This document shows positions 45,902-58,331 of a stretch of DNA of 64,000 nt, piece after piece. How positions within the stretch are numbered: position 1 is the first letter of the stretch; each line of letters opens with the position of its first letter. The stretch comes from Cavenderia fasciculata (Eukaryota > Evosea > Eumycetozoa > Acytosteliales > Cavenderiaceae), in assembly GCF_000203815.1 (NCBI RefSeq), contig NW_004457729.1:3224674-3288673 (forward strand), read 5' to 3'. The notes beneath the pieces were generated by a model. It was not told where the DNA came from. It was given only the letters and a program-made list of their open reading frames with translations, and made no database searches. A program made the translations under genes and the position numbers.

Positions 45902-48900
45902 TTAATTGAATTCTCTTAATTTAGATTCCATTTTCTTGTTGTGTCTCTTGTGTTTGATTTTCATTTTTGCGTAAATTACACTTGCTATTGCGATGGCCAC
46001 TATACCGATACCACCTACAACACATCCAACAATAATCTTCCATTTGTTGTCATCTGATGATGAACAATCACCACCAGCTTTATCATTGACTACCAACAGT
46101 GGTGTGAAATCTGGATCGAGTATACATGTTTGACATTGAGGTAGACTGATACCTATCATTGCTGTTGATTGATTGGAACTGATCTGGGTTTGATTGATGA
46201 GTAGGGTTTGTGAATAGGTTGTTCGGCCATCTGCCAAAGCAAAATCAATGAATCTACCGTTGAATTGAACATTGTCTTTGAGTACTCTGAGGTATTGGAG
46301 TGTTCCATAATCATCGTATGAGAATGATTCAATGTCTGTCTCTTTGCAATCATATTCGATTGATTGTTGATTGTTGGTTGTTGTCTTTATAACTACTCTT
46401 AGTGTTGCTACATTGGAAGAGTATTCCCAACCGTTGATAGATACTGCCATTTTAATTGAATTAGAATTGATCAATAATTGTTGGTTGCCAAATTCCACGG
46501 TTCTTGATTGTTGTGAGAATGACATATTGACTGTCACTTGAGTAGTAGTATTGGCGAAGAGGATACTTGTATTGGAGATCACTAGTTGATAGACAGCATT
46601 GGTCAATGAACTATTGATAGTAATATTTGATAACCAACTATTTGTCAATAGCTCCTTGACAATTTCATTATCCAATCCTATTTCTTGAATGGCAACAATA
46701 TCAAATCCAAATTCAACTCCGTCCACACTAATATTTGTTGATGGTGATTCTGGATTGGGAATATAGGTTGTATTGTCTGCAAATTTAGTCAAACAATTAT
46801 CAACTGGATTATATTTATCCTCACATTGACATATTCCATTTTCATCACAATAACCATGACCAAAACATGATTGGGTGGTCTCTTCACATATTTCTTGAGG
46901 TGTTTTTGTATTTCCTCCTGTTGTTGCAGAAGAGGTTGTTGTTGTTGGAGATGTAGTAGTTGATCCTCCTCCTGGTTTGATGAATCGAATGAGATATGTT
47001 TTACTATCAAATAATGATCCATTGACATTCAATTGAACAGAAGCAGGACCAAATGTGGTTGGTGATGAAACAAGTTGACAATTGATTTGGAATTGAGTCG
47101 ATTCCAATTGATCGATAATACAATTCATAGTGTTGTTGATTGTAACCGATGAGTTTGTCAACCCAAATGGTCCAAAATCACCAAATAAACTAATAGATCG
47201 TTGGGTTGAATTTTGATCATTCACTTGACCACTTGTTGCAAATGGGAATGCTAAAGGAAATAAATAAATTATAAAATTATTATTTATAAAAAATAATTTA
47301 ATTTAATATAAAAATTAGGTGTATGACATACGTTTTGAACAATCATTATAATAGGAACCTTGATTGACATTACAATTACAACTACCATCAGGTGTACAGA
47401 CACCATTATTACCACAATGATTAGTATCGCTCTCACATTGTTGTTGAGCTGATTGTATGGTGTATTGCTCGATAATAGAATACCCATCGACAGTAATATT
47501 AAAAGTAGCAAGACCACTTGAAATTGGTGATAATGTAATACATGAAATTCTGGTTGATAAAAACTGGGTCGTTGAACATACAGTAAAGTTGTATTGACTA
47601 TTATTATTCTGAATGATAATCGATGAACTGAGAAGAGCTGTTCCAAAATTTCCATTAAATTGTAATATGCTTCCAGTCACAACATATTGAGAAGTTGATA
47701 CAAAATTATCTACAATTGGGTATGCTAATTAATTAATTAAATAAATAGAAAAATATTAATTAGTTAATTATGTTGTTGGTCTGATTAAAAAATTATCTTC
47801 ATAACATACATTGTATATATGCAACTTGTTTCATAATGGTAGAATAATAATTATTGAAAATTCTAACATCATAACTACCATTTGAAAGGTTTGGGATTTC
47901 AAATTGATAGGTATTTGCAACTCTTGAGTTTGGTGTTGCCAATACTCCGTCGATTGATACATTATGAGACAAGTATGTGTTTACTGGTGCAAACACGACT
48001 GTAATGATGGCCAATTGGTTTGGTATTTGCTTAAAGTCGATAGACGATACATTGAATCCAGCCTCTGTCACATTGAACGGGTATGTGTATAGTGGATAAT
48101 ATACACTAAACGGAATGTTGATTAATTGAGGTGGTCCGTCTGTGAGAAGCGCAGGGATGATAGCCTCTAATTGTTCATTTGGAACAATTGTGGAGAAAAG
48201 GACTCCTCCACTCTGACCCCAGCCCAAATTTGTGCCCTTGATGATGGCCCGTTTGAAAATGCTGATTAGATTGGTGTCTTCAAACGTGATTTGACATGTA
48301 AATCCAGGTGGGATTGATAAATGAGGTGCAGAAAATCTCATGGCAGCTTCATTTACATAACACCAAAAGCAATCTGGTACAGAGGTTATAGAAGTACCGC
48401 TCATATACAATAACTTTAACCTGCATAGTGATTTTTCTTGGTCTAGTGGTCCTTGAAATGCAACATTTGATCTAAGATTCAAACCCAAATTTCCAGTCAT
48501 GTTTTTCAATACTGTATCGAAATCAATTGGCATTGCGATTTGATTACTTGAGAAATCACTGTATAACAAAAAAATAAGTTAGTTTTTTTGGTCAAACAGT
48601 TAATACAAGTCAAGTAACAGTAGTTACAATTTAAATGTATATATGTAGACATTTAAATGACTAAAATATTACATACAAAATAGTGGCGGTTGAAGGAATG
48701 GTAATAGCAGGTATTGTATTGATTGGTGTAGCTATGAAACTTATAGTTTCAATACTGGGTGGATACCCTGTCAAAAATGGATATCGACTACTATTATATC
48801 TATGCGATGTACTAAATTGAAAAAAAAAAACAGTAAATAATAATATTCTTTTTGAGCAAAGAACAAATTTGTTTCACTCCATACACTGATTTTAGATTTG

Positions 48901-50232
48901 GGAATTGATCAAGACCTGGTTCAAACGTTATATCGCCTCCATAAAATGTTCTATAATAATTAATGAAAGAATCAGTTAGTTTTGTTGTTGTGTAAAAATA
49001 AAAAAAGTTGGTATGGTACATACAAACTGTTTAGACTCGATGTATTGGCGAAACGAATGTTTGTATTGGGTGATTGGGGATTATCAGAAAACTCTAAGGA
49101 AGTTAGACTAGGGAGGTCAAGATTGAGATTGATTGGAGGTGTTGTCCAAAGAAGAAATGGGTATCTATAGAATAAATAATAAATAATAAATAATAAATAA
49201 TAAATAATAAATAATAAATAATAAATAATATTATTCGAATTAATTTACTTTATACATACAAAAATGTAAGAGATGGGAAAGATTTGGCAGTAAAGTTTCC
49301 GATAGAACGAAGACTAGAACCTGTGTACTGCCCGAACCCCAACATTGCCAATTTTGGAAGTCGAACAGAGTCATCAATAATAAACTCTGTAGCATTACCG
49401 TCGGCAAAGAGTTGCATCTGAGACACCAATGGGTGACTTGGGAATGTAATAGTCGTTCTACCTGTAAGAGAAAAAGTGGCAAGTAGTAGAGTGCTTGGCG
49501 CAATCAAATCAAAATTGTTTGGAAAATTCTGTAGAGAAGGATCTGACATCATTCTAGAGAAAATAAAGAAAAATGATTGATTGTTAGTCGAGAGAATATT
49601 GTACAACCAGCCAACCAACCAACCGACTACATACGCAATAGTTGTAAGGCTAGGACAACATGTTGGTAGTTGATCATAAAGAGACAAGGCGGGATCAGCT
49701 ACACTGAAAAATGGGTTTTGATTCACCGCTATCAGCTCTACTGCTGGAAAGGTGAGTCTTAGGTTTGGATCTGGTAGACCATTGGTAGTCGTCGTACCTG
49801 GCATATTTGAACTACAGAATTTGAATTAAATTAGAATTAGAATTAGAATTATATCGACAACTGATGATTGATGATTATGTTTCAACTTACATCTTGGTTA
49901 TGTGTCCTCCAGCACAACTAAATTCGGTCGTACCACATAGAGTTTGATCCATGGGAACTGGTAGACTGTACTGCTTGATGATCCATATTGCTGATGCCAC
50001 TATAATATGATATTATTGTAAACATTAATGTTCATAGAATTACAAAAAATGTGTAAGTAATAGATTAAATTGATGATATATTGATAATATATATATACTA
50101 TATTTACATACATTCGTCTGGACTTAAATCTTGTGAATGAATAACACCAACTGACAATAACGCAATCAGCCCAATGATCGTGATCAGAAATTTGAAATAC
50201 CTGTTCTTTTGGGGTGGTGTGCAACTTTTCAT
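45902..50232 (-). CDS. ComC-like adhesion receptor (LRR-like, TIG, EGF, ComC supersandwich, TM)
   Basis: Ten exons: 50232-50112, 49999-49891, 49811-49635, 49553-49260, 49164-49024, 48950-48885, 48811-48677, 48558-47810, 47724-47332 and 47250-45902; 1177 residues. Signal peptide FLITIIGLIALLSVGVIHSQ, then a dictyostelid N-terminal region (CGTTEFSCAGGHITK) and LRR-like segments (LPSLTSLEFSDN, FPNLKSVYG). A middle part with TIG-like sandwiches follows; two EGF modules (CESDTNHCGNNGVC, CFGHGYCDENGICQC); the ComC supersandwich domain (FGFDIVAIQEIGLDNEIV); a TM helix (IIVGCVVGGIGIVAIAIASV) and a short basic tail. Extracellular contact or signalling role known for ComC-type proteins. Intron 4 holds a 7-bp tandem repeat. 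Confidence 0.88.
49171..49230. repeat. 7-bp tandem repeat in an intron
   Basis: About eight copies of AATAAAT in tandem inside the intron between exons 4 and 5 of the ComC-like gene. Period 7 is less common than the trinucleotide repeats elsewhere in the window. Confidence 0.8.
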
Positions 50233-50302
50233 CGTATATCTATCTCTGTTTACTATTTAAATAAAATTACGATAATGATAATGATCTCCTCTCCTCTCCT
50301 CT

Positions 50303-50341
50303 CCTAGGTCTCTGAATTAATTCAACAATGAGAGACCTGGG
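50303..50341. repeat. 11-bp hairpin upstream of the ComC-like gene
   Basis: CCTAGGTCTCT (50303-50313) pairs with AGAGACCTGGG (50331-50341) with one G-T pair and a 17-nt loop. 70 bp upstream of the start at 50232. Followed by the perfect palindrome ATCGTCCGGACGAT at 50358-50371. Confidence 0.5.
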
Positions 50342-50459
50342 AGTTCGATTGTCTGTTATCGTCCGGACGATTAATTTTATTCGCCTAATATCTAGATATG
50401 TGATTTTATCGAGCCACATTCTCATGATTTTCTAATACCCGGAGAGACCAAGTATTAAA

Positions 50460-50785
50460 CCGTAGGTAGAGGTTTGCAGAATATGATATAATACAAATCG
50501 ACATATGATTTTCTAATGTATAGTGATGAAAGGTTCTTGTTGTTGTTGTTGGAAACCTACATCCATCTTGAACTGAGAATGTTGGTTGTAGTGTCCAACG
50601 ACTGTACACTTGCTTCCAAAAATCAATCAATATGTACTAAGAAAGAGAGATTAGTGAGTGACTCCTCTTCTTGGTCAGGTCAATAATATAAGTGATTTAC
50701 TGCATACTATCTTGCTGCTGCTTTTCAACCTCTACTTAGACGAGCCTCATTAATTTCAATCTGGTAACATCTTTCATCTTTCATC
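50460..50785 (-). pseudogene. Relic of Crinkler exon 1 end and exon 2 start
   Basis: By eye the minus strand matches the Crinkler gene over two blocks. 50460-50625 corresponds to the FW...P-loop approach region of exon 2 (shared GTAGAGGTTTGCAG, CATATGATT-CTAATGTA-AGTGATGAAAG, CATCTTGAA, GCTTCCAAAAAT). About 50700-50785 corresponds to the end of exon 1 (CATACTATCTTGCTGCTGCT, GCCTCATT, AATTTCAATCT). It retains the intron position, so it is a DNA-level copy, not a retrocopy. No long frame. Confidence 0.75.
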
Positions 50786-51111
50786 TTTCATAGATGACAG
50801 ACACACACGTGCGTTGAACATGATGAAATAGATAGATACTAGTTGTCATTATCTATATATTATATATTACTAGACCTGTCTATTAAAATTATATTAATAA
50901 AATATTTGGAAGGGTTTAGACTAGTTTGTAACTTCAAAATTAAAAAAAACTAAAGATTTATTAATCTGAAATTAAATAGTTAATTAATACTCTCCTCCTC
51001 TATATATATATATATATATAAAAGAAAGTCTATTGAGTAGCAGTAGTTAGTTTCAAAGTTCTTAAAGATACTAATACAGTTCATATATACATATACATAT
51101 ATACATATAAA

Positions 51112-52545
51112 ATGCCAATATTATTTGCTTTCTCTCCTTGGGCCGATATAGGTATGGATGAACCTGCCTATAAACTTGCAAGATTAATGGTTTGTATAAG
51201 ATCTTTGCTTTTCCTCTCCTCTCTCTCTATCTATCTATCTATCATTCGTCAATGAAATCTATTTCACTTGCCTTGTTATTCATTCCCCCACACTCAACCC
51301 ACCCAATCAAAGCATACCACTCTCTCGCAATGACAATAGATCTAACTTACTTTTATTCTTTCTATTATGTCTCTCTCTTTCTAATAGGATAAATGTATGT
51401 GGTACGATCATGATAATGGAGGATTGGGTATTCCAGTGAGTTGGGCAATGTCTGGACAAACAATGAAAGCAATCGTAAAGACTGACCCATCGATCAAGGG
51501 AACCATTAGATATAGAACTGCCAATAAATCAGTATATTCAAGTTGGGATCAATCAGAGATTGTTGGAAGTACATATCATGCATCTGGGTTGGCTCATGTA
51601 AATATCTATCAATATTAATATTAAAGACAACTCTTGTGTTATAATATATCTAATTATTATTCTTTTTTCGTTTAGCCATGTTTAAATGATAAATATCAAG
51701 AAGCATATATAGATGGATTTGTAAAAGAAGATATTAAAGAAACCAATCATACGATGTGGGATTTATTTGAACGATCGCCAAGAGGATTCTGTCCAAGTGA
51801 AAAGTTGTTTAGTATACAGTCGAGTAGATCGGTGGCGCAAGAGGGATATGAATATTGTATTATAGGAGGAGAGGCATTTGGAAGTGACGCACATGGACAG
51901 CACAACAAAGGACAGGTGTTCCAGTTGGAGAATGGATTAAAGGTGATTCCAACGGTCAATGAGATTATGCCATCGGATTTTGACCGTTATCACAAGGCAG
52001 AGATATTAATTGACGCCATCATTGAATATTGCAGAAGAAACCATATTGGACGTGTATTGTTGTCGGCAGATGTCGACTTTTGGTTGGACGACAATGGATT
52101 TGATCGTATCAAATGGATGTATCTCAAGGCGATGGAGAGATCGAATGAGATTAGAATGGTCAATGCATCGGCACTCGTAGAGTCGTCGTGGTCGATTGGT
52201 TATGCAGGTCTCAAGAGTCTCGACAACTTTTACCAATCTATCGGACTGACCAACGTACAACAACACATCTCTACGTGGACCAATGCCGCTGGCAACCTCG
52301 AGTTTATTGATTGGGGTCGATCAGGTCGATCGGCTGAATTCATCAAAGCGCACACTGACAAGTATGAACGTGGCATCAATCACCAGCAATGGGTCGATGG
52401 AGCCAAGTTACAACTTTCTAAAAATGTCTACCAAAACATCTGCGGAACCGTCTTTTACGACAATCGTCCCCAATGGGAAAACTTTATGCAAGATTGTTTC
52501 GATAATAATCTTTCAAATGCTTGGAATATTTTAAATGATGCTTAA
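51112..52545 (+). CDS. Unrecognised enzyme-like protein, possible barrel hydrolase
   Basis: Three exons: 51112-51189, 51388-51597 and 51676-52545, phase 0; 385 residues. Well-folded composition with no repeats and no signal peptide. Starts MPILFAFSPWADIGMDEPAY. Conserved-looking acidic and aromatic motifs: MWYDHDNGGLGIPVSWAMSG, SPRGFCPSEKLFS, GYEYCIIGGEAFGSDAHGQH and LLSADVDFWLDD. The pattern of a start strand, a G-F-x-P-S-E segment and late D/H motifs faintly recalls GH57-type or polysaccharide-deacetylase-like barrels, but I cannot confirm it. Could be of bacterial origin. The coding reality is well supported by the clean splice phases. Confidence 0.82.
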
Positions 52546-53471
52546 AAGATCAAAACAAATCAAAAAAAACATCTCTTTAGAATTAGAATCATTTGTTGTT
52601 GTCATCATTATTATTATTATTATTATTCAAAATCAAAAAAATCAAGAATATTGATTATTATTATTATAAGACCCCTTTAGATATCTATATATTTATATAT
52701 ATAAACACAAAACCAAACAAACCAAAACATACCAACATCATACATATAATAAATATTTAAATAAATAATTTAGATATTGTATTCGTGATTCGGTAACCGA
52801 TCGACTATGTAGCTACATTTCAAGATTGGATGGTATAATAAAGATTAAATCAGATCGAAAAAACATCGTCGTCTTTGTCATCATCATCATCATCGACAGG
52901 GTTTCCAATCAATTAATTAATCAAGGAAATCATTCCCAACCCATTTGTCAATCTAAAAATCGACTTCTTCGAGATTTCAAAGTAGTTTTGTACTCTTTAT
53001 TTTAATTTAATTTAATTTTATCGCAGCAATGCTTGTCGTTTAACACTGGGAGGGGGTTGTTTTGTATAAAAATAGACAGAGGTAGAAATCAGCTGACACA
53101 ACAACAATAATAACAACAACAACTACATCTCGCTCAGTTCTGTATAATCACAAATAGCATCATCTTCAATATCTCTCTCTACCACATCATTTGTACCAAC
53201 ACTAATTAATTAATAACAAAGTCAAATCTCTCATTATCTATCACCACCACCCCCACCCCCTCTCGTCGCTACTACCTACTACTAGTATTATCTCGTTCAT
53301 TCACCATCATAGTTTACTACATACATAGTATTCGATTATTATCATTCTTGTTATTATAACCTAGCTTCCAAAGAGACGAGTAAATTTAAATCTCTACTAT
53401 AATATAATATAATATATTATTACTCTATATTCCTATAATAATTACTCTATACTTTCTATTCTATTCTCTTC
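52546..53471. promoter_or_regulatory. 926-bp upstream region of the phosphatase gene
   Basis: AT-rich; simple sequence (TTA repeat 52608-52626, CAT run about 52880-52894, CCACC tract 53244-53260). The last 350 bp are pyrimidine-rich, as in a long 5'-UTR. No supported ORF. Confidence 0.4.
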
Positions 53472-55048
53472 ATGTCCCCACCAAGTACAAAGACCATTAA
53501 TAATAATAATAATACTATCAATCAATCAGCAGTTACATCAACTTTACCTCCACCTCCACCACCCCCACTTCCAGAAGTCTCTCGCATTTGGTATCCTATT
53601 ACTATCAACAAAGCTTCAACCGACCCCACCACAACTACATTCACAGGAGACTTGTCTTTATTAAATAGCTATCAAAGACATTGTATTTCACAAGAATCGG
53701 AATCGACCGAAACAACTAATAATAATAATCAAACAACTTCAACCAAAACAACCATGGTAGGACAACAACAACCAACAGTTCTATTCAAGAATGATTTAAA
53801 TGCAAAACCACCAGTCAATCCAAAGATTGCTCATCATATAGATACAATGCAAATGTATAATTTAATGCAAGATATAGCCATACCAAAGATGATAATGGAT
53901 TTGAGACCACGTGAAATGTATGAACGGTCACATTTAAAGGCTGCCATTTCTATCCCACCTCCTTCATTGGAACAAGTAGACGATGAGCATCTACCAGAGT
54001 TTAATATGACCAAATATCTCGCTGTACATTGTCCGACTACTCGATACTGGAATCTGATGCTTTCGCAAGCCGTCATCTATACCGACGGGTCTGTGTCATC
54101 AGAGATGGGTCGTGAACACACCTTGTCACGCGAGTCGATCGCCATGCACGACAATTCCGACGTTCACCCACTCGAGTCACGTGATCCAACGTCTTGGTTC
54201 AACTTTGTGTTACACTATTTGATTGCACGTTCTAAAAAGACAGCCATCTCGATCTATGACAATGGATTCGAGGCATTCAACCAACACTATCCTTTTCTCT
54301 GTCGCGGCGTCACTGTCAGCAACAAGGCATACCGCAATATCCCCGAATCTTCCCTATACCCTTCTGAAATATTAAAAGATTTCATTTATCTTGGTGCTTA
54401 TGAAAATGCAACAAGTAGATCTCAACTTGATAATCTTAGTATGTAGAAAATAGAAAGATAGAAAATAGAATAGACATGGTTTATTAATACATTGTTTTCT
54501 TTTATTTTTGTGTAGAAATTACACATATAGTAAATATGGCATCAGAATTAGAAGATGCATTTCCACATTTATATAAATATTATCGTGCTGATTTGGATGA
54601 TAATTTTAGAGCAGATATTACTAGTCATTTCGAACCAATCAATCAATTTATCGATAGTGCCAAAGCAACTGGAGGTAGAGTGTTGGTACATTGTGCAATG
54701 GGAATTAGTAGAAGCACCACTGCCGTCATGGCATATATAATGAAAACACAAGGATTGGATTACGCAACCACTAGACAATTGGTAAAGGAAAAGAGATCAA
54801 TCATTCAACCAAACGTTGGATTTGTCAAGGCTCTTAAAGCCTATGATGAAAAACTTCATGAATCGAAACCGATCGATTCTAAAGGATCATCATTATCATC
54901 ATCTCAAACCCAACTACAACAACGATCATCATCCTCTGGGTCCATTATGATAACAAATAATGATGGATGTACGTCCATTTTATCAAGTAGTCCTCCTAGT
55001 ACCACTATTCCTCTTCCTCATCATCAACCAATAAACTCTTCCTTGTAA
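53472..55048 (+). CDS. Dual-specificity phosphatase with N-terminal rhodanese-like domain (MKP type)
   Basis: Two exons: 53472-54438 and 54516-55048; 499 residues. N-terminal poly-Asn and poly-Pro, then a rhodanese/CDC25-like docking domain at about residues 135-280 (MIMDLRPREMYERSHLKAAI, TAISIYDNGFEAFNQHYPFL). The DUSP catalytic domain starts about residue 300 (FIYLGAYENATSR) with general acid Asp in YYRADLDDN and the active site VLVHCAMGISRST (HCx5R). The C-terminal tail is Ser/Gln-rich. The combination is that of MAP-kinase phosphatases, which dephosphorylate Thr and Tyr in the kinase T-loop. The rhodanese-like part lacks an obvious catalytic Cys, as expected for an MKP. Confidence 0.92.
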
Positions 55049-55059
55049 ATTTTTTGAAG

Positions 55060-56623
55060 CATTGCAATAATGAAATATCAACCTTATTTGTCAATGAAGT
55101 TTTCTTTGGGAACAATATGTAGGATCTTGTGAGATAAACCCAAGGTTGCAGTTGGCTGGTTGTCACCAAGAAAATTCAAAATGTTTTAGTAGGTAATAGA
55201 CGCAATTGCCTCTCTATATGCAGATATATCTTTCACCTCTTGAAAGACGTATCTTGGGACTCCACCCGAGTGGATGTAGTGATGTTGTATCACTTTAAAG
55301 TCAAATGATGAATGGACTTGATTGTAACAACTTTTGATTTCTTCAATGACACAGTTTTGGTCCAAATGTTTTCTAAAGATAAATGGTTTGATTTGTTGTG
55401 ACAAATTTGACATCACTAAATTTTGTCCATACCTTTAGAAATTCTTTATACCTCGGGCTCTGGAGAAGACACCATGAGGGCAAAAGTGGAGGAACTAATC
55501 TTGGCTTGAGAATCCCTATGTACAGAGTCAACCAGGTAAATACCATTGGGTCCAAGCATCTTTAATGTTAATAGTGACATCTTTTTTGGGATAGGACTGA
55601 CAAACATATTTTGTGTCGTTGTCATTGGTACGTGTAAAGTAGAGATACTCTGTGATGTGAATTGAATCAAGTATAATATTGCAATCTGTGGATCTTCTGA
55701 AGTAGTGGAGCATGTAGAGTAGAAAGAAACTCTTGACAATTCCAGGGTTGCCTGTTACGAAGAGGGTTTGGATTGCTTTATCGAGAATATATTCGATCCC
55801 TGAGTGATACGAAATCTTGACGAATAAAGATCGAAATTGTTCCGTCGTTCATCAAAGTGTCTGCACATTTGGTGGTATTTTGAAAACGGTCTCTGCCTTT
55901 CCTTCATCCAAGCCCCAAAACTCATTAGGAATGTCTGCTTCTATATAATTTTTGAATATTTGAAAAGGTCAGTAGGGGGAAAAGATGCCATTGATATGTA
56001 AGGATGAACAAGCAAAATAAAATATAAATAAATAAAAAATTTCCTCATATAAAAAGATGTTGAACTAAAATAGGTGGTGGTGTTTTGGATTAACAATGTT
56101 GGAGATTGTGGGCGATTGTTGATTGGATCATGAAGATGGAAAAAAAGATTTGGAGAAGTGCCTTACCTTGGCTGATTAGAACCTGTATGTATTGCTTTGT
56201 GAAGAGAATCTGCAAGTCCAGCAGTGAGACCAACATTGTTTTGCAAGAAGGTGACTGTCACAGTATCGAAGTTCTCTCCACTGATGTCTTGGATATGCAA
56301 TGTTTTGGCACAGGCTCTGACCTTTTCATTTTTATGTGTACTGGCCCATTCCAAAACATTTTCTTTGGTCCATTCTTTCCATTTAGTTTTTGGTTCTCCT
56401 GATGCTGTTGCTGCTGTTGAGATATATAATAGATGGATGGGTGGAAAGGAGAATAAAATAGAATGGAGAGTATTATTTTATTCAGAAATGTGGGTCAAAC
56501 TACAAGATGAACCGAGGTGGTGAACAAGATCATACCGACAGGTTTTGTTTCTGTCATTTCTACTTCTCCTGGTGGGGAAGGAACTGCAACCACTGTGGTT
56601 GACTTGGTAGAGGTAGTATTCAT
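55060..56623 (-). pseudogene. SAM-headed Crinkler/RHS-type pseudogene
   Basis: First exon 56623-56536 (MNTTSTKSTTVVAVPSPPGE), second exon from 56413 with a SAM-like domain (WKEWTKENVLEWASTHKNEK, TVTFLQNNVGLTAGLADSLH). Then about 55942 onward a Crinkler NTPase: ADIPNEFWGLDEGKAETVF, followed by tandem in-frame TGA TGA (55854-55849). The P-loop (LFVTGNPGIVKSFF) has Val in place of the glycine before Lys (codon 55737-55735). Later pieces (KISSSTFALMVSSPEP; SPRYKEFLKVWTKFSD; YIHSGGVPRYVFQEV; GLSHKILHIVPKE) fall in different frames, so at least two frameshifts exist. The nuclease-like end is missing. Confidence 0.85.
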
Positions 56624-56859
56624 AAAGAAATAGATACAAATTAGATATTAAAAATATGAGGATAAAAAAATAATTGGATAGAAATAATAAAAGGGAATTT
56701 TGACGACAATATTTAACAGAAAAAGAAGAAGTATGAGTGCTTTATGATCATCCGACTCCAAACAAATAAAAGAAATAAATAAATAAAATATGTGGGGTTA
56801 ATAATAATATAAAATCTATTTAAAAACTGTACACTGATCAATGTTATTATGCTAATCAT

Positions 56860-58331
56860 TTATTGGATTAATTCTTCAACTATTGTGGATGTGGTTGAAG
56901 TGGTTGCATCTTGGATAACTTCATCTTGAGTAGACGCAGTGGCATTGGAGTCTGTGGTTGTTGCGGGCTCAATGGTCTCAATGGTTGTCACTTTTTCAAT
57001 TGTTGTGGTTGGAAGTGCTTGGGTGTCTGTGTTGTCAGTCACTGTAGTAGTGGTCGTTGTAGTGGTAATGAGCTCAGCGGTGGTCGTATCAACTGGCTTG
57101 TTCTCCTCCTCGTTGGTTGGCGCGACAGTAGTTGTAGATGTAGATTGTTCTGTGTTGTTGTTGTTGTTGTCAACTTGACCAACATGGAGATTCATAGCAG
57201 TTTGAATGGCAGGATTATTATTCTCCAAATTGGGTGGGACTTGTAAATAGGCACACGTCTGCTCATACAGTTGTTTGGACAGGTCTTGGTTGGATGCTTG
57301 TTTGCTAGGGTTGGTCTTTTTATTCAACACAAAGTACTGGCCCTTGGTACCCTTGGTTGCCTTGGATTCTCCCAATGCTACCTCTGCCATGGTACGACCA
57401 CTGTGCTCGGCAGTTGTAAAGAATGGGTTGATGACAGGACGCAAAAACTTGAGCAACTTGTTCTTCATCAACATCTGTGTAGCGACGACACCTGGATGTG
57501 CGCAATTCACCTCTACATTCAAATACCCCTTTTGATCCAATCGTCTTTGCAACTCATTACAAAACATGATAAGATACAGTTTGGAATTTGAATATATCTT
57601 GTTATTGTTGTAATGTTTTTCGTCACATTCCAATTTCTCAAGATTAATCTTTTCGGCTAAAAGTAACAAAGTATATTAATATTAATATTTTGGCAAACAA
57701 TTTTTTAATATTTCTACTACTACTATACATACCCCAACCATGCATCTTTGAACTAAGTGATAAAACTCTTCCATTTCCTTGTTCGAGTCTTTCCAATAAT
57801 AACATTGTCAATAGGACAGTGCCATAATAGTTGACACCAACATTGAGTTCATGTCCATCGGCAGTCTTTTCATAGGTGTTGGAATAGACACCGATACAAT
57901 TGACCAAATAGTTGAGTGGTACGAATCTGTCGTTAAACTGTTTGGCAAACTCTCTAATCGACTCGAATGAATTAAAATCCACCTTGGCGGCGGTGATTTT
58001 ATCATTACCACTCTCCTTTTTCAACTCTTCAATGAGTTCAGTTGATTTTTCAACATTTCTACATGCAATAATGACAGACATCTTTGTTTTAGCCATCTCT
58101 TTGGCTAATTCTTTACCAATTCCTCCAGTTGCACCTAAATAATAATAATAATAAATAATATTTATAAATGAATAGGGTTGTTCATTTTTTTTTTTTTGTA
58201 AATAGAATTCTATTAATTGATTTTTTTAGTAATTACATACCAGTTAGAATACATAATTTATTATCATGTTCTGGTGGAGGAACCATAGCAGGGTTAACTT
58301 CAACGGGGACTGATGTTGAAGTATCGGTCAT
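56860..58331 (-). CDS. Short-chain dehydrogenase/reductase, retinol-dehydrogenase-like
   Basis: Three exons: 58331-58241, 58134-57733 and 57656-56860; 429 residues. Rossmann NAD(P) site TGATGGIGKELAKEMAKTKM; NAG-type strand here NYLVNCIGVYSN; catalytic Ser region VLSLSSKMHGW; and YSNSK (YxxxK). HPGVVATQM and the following helices fit the RDH11-14/WWOX-like SDR group, with NADPH likely. After about residue 310 comes a Thr/Glu/Val-rich low-complexity tail of about 115 residues, an unusual extension for an SDR. No signal peptide or clear TM segment. Substrate unknown. Confidence 0.92.

Larger units (their letters stand above)
50233..51111. other. Intergenic region with hairpin, palindrome and Crinkler relic
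   Basis: Upstream of the ComC-like gene (minus) and of the gene at 51112 (plus). Contains a CTCCT repeat (50285-50304), an 11-bp hairpin (50303-50341), a 14-bp palindrome (50358-50371) and the Crinkler relic at 50460-50785. A TA repeat (51001-51020) precedes the plus-strand start. Confidence 0.55.
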
